NCBI GenBank assembly: GCA_012329085.1
Contig: JAAXQB010000297.1
Span: forward strand, 1-6,435
From: Methanosarcinales archaeon
Lineage (GTDB): Archaea; Halobacteriota; Methanosarcinia; Methanosarcinales; Methanosarcinaceae
Direction: 5' to 3'
DNA length: 6,435 nt
Of this stretch, positions 5,984 to 6,435 are shown piece by piece. A program made the position numbers and the translations under genes. Within the stretch, counting starts at the first letter, position 1. Each line of letters begins with the position of its first letter. A model generated the notes under the pieces. The model made no database searches. It had not been told where the DNA came from and saw nothing but the letters and a program-made list of their open reading frames with translations.

Positions 5984-6071
5984 TTAGCATACAATTTTAC
6001 AAATTATATACTAACGCTCGTTCGTTCGAAAATCAGAGATTTTCTCATACGCTCATTCGTTCCGAACGAGC
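5965..6071 (-). repeat. Right-hand copy of the hairpin repeat, inverted relative to the left array
   Basis: On the minus strand the modules come in the same order as at the left end. First a 9-bp stem GCTCGTTCG / CGAATGAGC with one G-T wobble (6071-6051). Then the 7-bp stem GAAAATC / GATTTTC (6044-6028). Then the head GAACGAACGAGCGTTA (6027-6012), TGTATGCTAA (5993-5984), and a perfect 8-bp stem GAGAAATT / AATTTCTC with a 3-base loop (5983-5965). The part from 6071 to 6004 is translated as the end of pantoate kinase. Two stem positions differ from the left copy by paired changes that keep base pairing. Confidence 0.85.
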
Positions 6072-6435
6072 TATCAAAAACAGTATTGCAATCGATGTTA
6101 TATATAAACACATCTCCAAATTCAGCTAATGCACTACACACTTCAAGTTCAGTAAATTTATCTGCAATTGCAAATACAGTATTTCCTATCATTGCTTGCG
6201 AACCCATTCCCTCCACTCGTTCAACTGATTCAATTGCATCTTTTATCCAATCTGGCATAATCTCAATTGACTTAGAAAATACTTTTGATTGGTGCATAAA
6301 ATTATCAATAGTAGGTGTTTTTAAAACTGATTTTAATGCAATTTTTCCAGCTTTATTTATTTTATTTATAGTAGCTGATTCACTAATTACAGATTTTGTA
6401 GGTATTTGCCCTCTTGTCACACAAAGAACCTTAAA
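6004..6435 (-). CDS. Pantoate kinase (archaeal CoA pathway), C-terminal part, cut by window edge
   Basis: The visible 143 residues correspond to roughly the second half of archaeal pantoate kinase (COG1829-type GHMP kinase, usually about 280-300 aa). This cytoplasmic enzyme phosphorylates pantoate with ATP before phosphopantothenate synthetase. The evidence is RGQIPTKSVIS near the beginning, the substrate-loop-like GMGSQAMIGNTVFAI, and a final strand FGDVFIYNID. The GTG at 6420 is not the start: the frame continues through FKVLC to the window edge, so the gene runs past 6435. After CNTVFD the last 22 residues (SSFGTNERMRKS... to SVSI) are translated from a hairpin repeat and replace or extend the normal end. 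The conserved fold is complete before this tail, so the enzyme is probably active. It lies on the same strand as the antiporter genes but is separated from them by 135 bases and is not functionally linked. Confidence 0.85.
   Translation of the reverse strand, partial: FKVLCVTRGQIPTKSVISESATINKINKAGKIALKSVLKTPTIDNFMHQSKVFSKSIEIMPDWIKDAIESVERVEGMGSQAMIGNTVFAIADKFTELEVCSALAEFGDVFIYNIDCNTVFDSSFGTNERMRKSLIFERTSVSI

Noticed and set aside
5869..6003. tRNA or other structured RNA gene upstream of mnhE
   Set aside because: Apart from the repeat hairpin there is no cloverleaf, no conserved tRNA box, and no GC-rich segment as expected for a structured RNA.
1..6071. Composite transposon or insertion sequence bounded by the inverted repeats
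   Set aside because: No transposase, no target-site duplication that I can identify, and the right copy is embedded in a kinase gene. Mobility is therefore left as a question in the findings rather than a feature.
6004..6420. GTG at 6420 as the start of the right-hand gene
   Set aside because: The frame is open to the window edge, and the visible part corresponds to only the C-terminal half of pantoate kinase.

Overview
The window is AT-rich and almost certainly archaeal. The partial gene at the right edge matches the C-terminal half of pantoate kinase, the GHMP-family enzyme of the archaea-specific route to coenzyme A. The large cluster has the Mbh/Mrp gene order typical of Euryarchaeota: E-F-G, then a split MrpA C-terminus, then B-C-D and a second D-like gene. 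Shine-Dalgarno-rich, overlapping gene junctions also fit a methanogen-type euryarchaeote. The repeat family resembles repeats I associate loosely with Methanosarcinales, but I cannot fix the genus by eye.

Layout, read on the minus strand from right to left: (1) 6435-6004, C-terminal half of pantoate kinase, cut by the window edge. Its last 22 codons lie inside a hairpin repeat. (2) 6003-5869, an intergenic stretch with the rest of that repeat and the probable promoter of the antiporter operon. (3) 5868-1945, eight tightly packed genes: mnhE, mnhF, mnhG, mbhD-like (DUF4040), mbhE-like, mnhB, mnhC, mnhD. Every junction is an overlap or a gap of at most 2 bases. (4) 1944-1679, a 266-base AT-rich gap with a degraded repeat copy and a possible promoter. 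(5) 1678-200, a second MrpD/NuoN-like antiporter subunit. (6) 199-1, a repeat array with a perfect 57-bp tandem duplication. No gene on the plus strand is convincing.

Together the nine membrane proteins form a multisubunit cation/proton antiporter (Mrp/Mnh type, sodium most likely) related to the ion-translocating half of Mbh/Mbs complexes and complex I. Two large MrpD-like subunits supply the proton channels. MnhC is the NuoK-like subunit. The DUF4040 and MbhE-like proteins correspond to the C-terminal part of bacterial MrpA. MnhB, E, F and G are the small Mrp subunits. No hydrogenase or other redox subunit is visible, so within this window it is a stand-alone antiporter.

Points most worth a second look: a modular hairpin repeat in inverted orientation at the two ends of the antiporter locus, with paired base changes in one stem; the use of this repeat as coding sequence for the end of pantoate kinase; and two genes (mnhF and the mbhE-like gene) whose conserved N-termini lie upstream of any ATG/GTG/TTG, implying AUA and AUU starts directly behind strong Shine-Dalgarno sequences.
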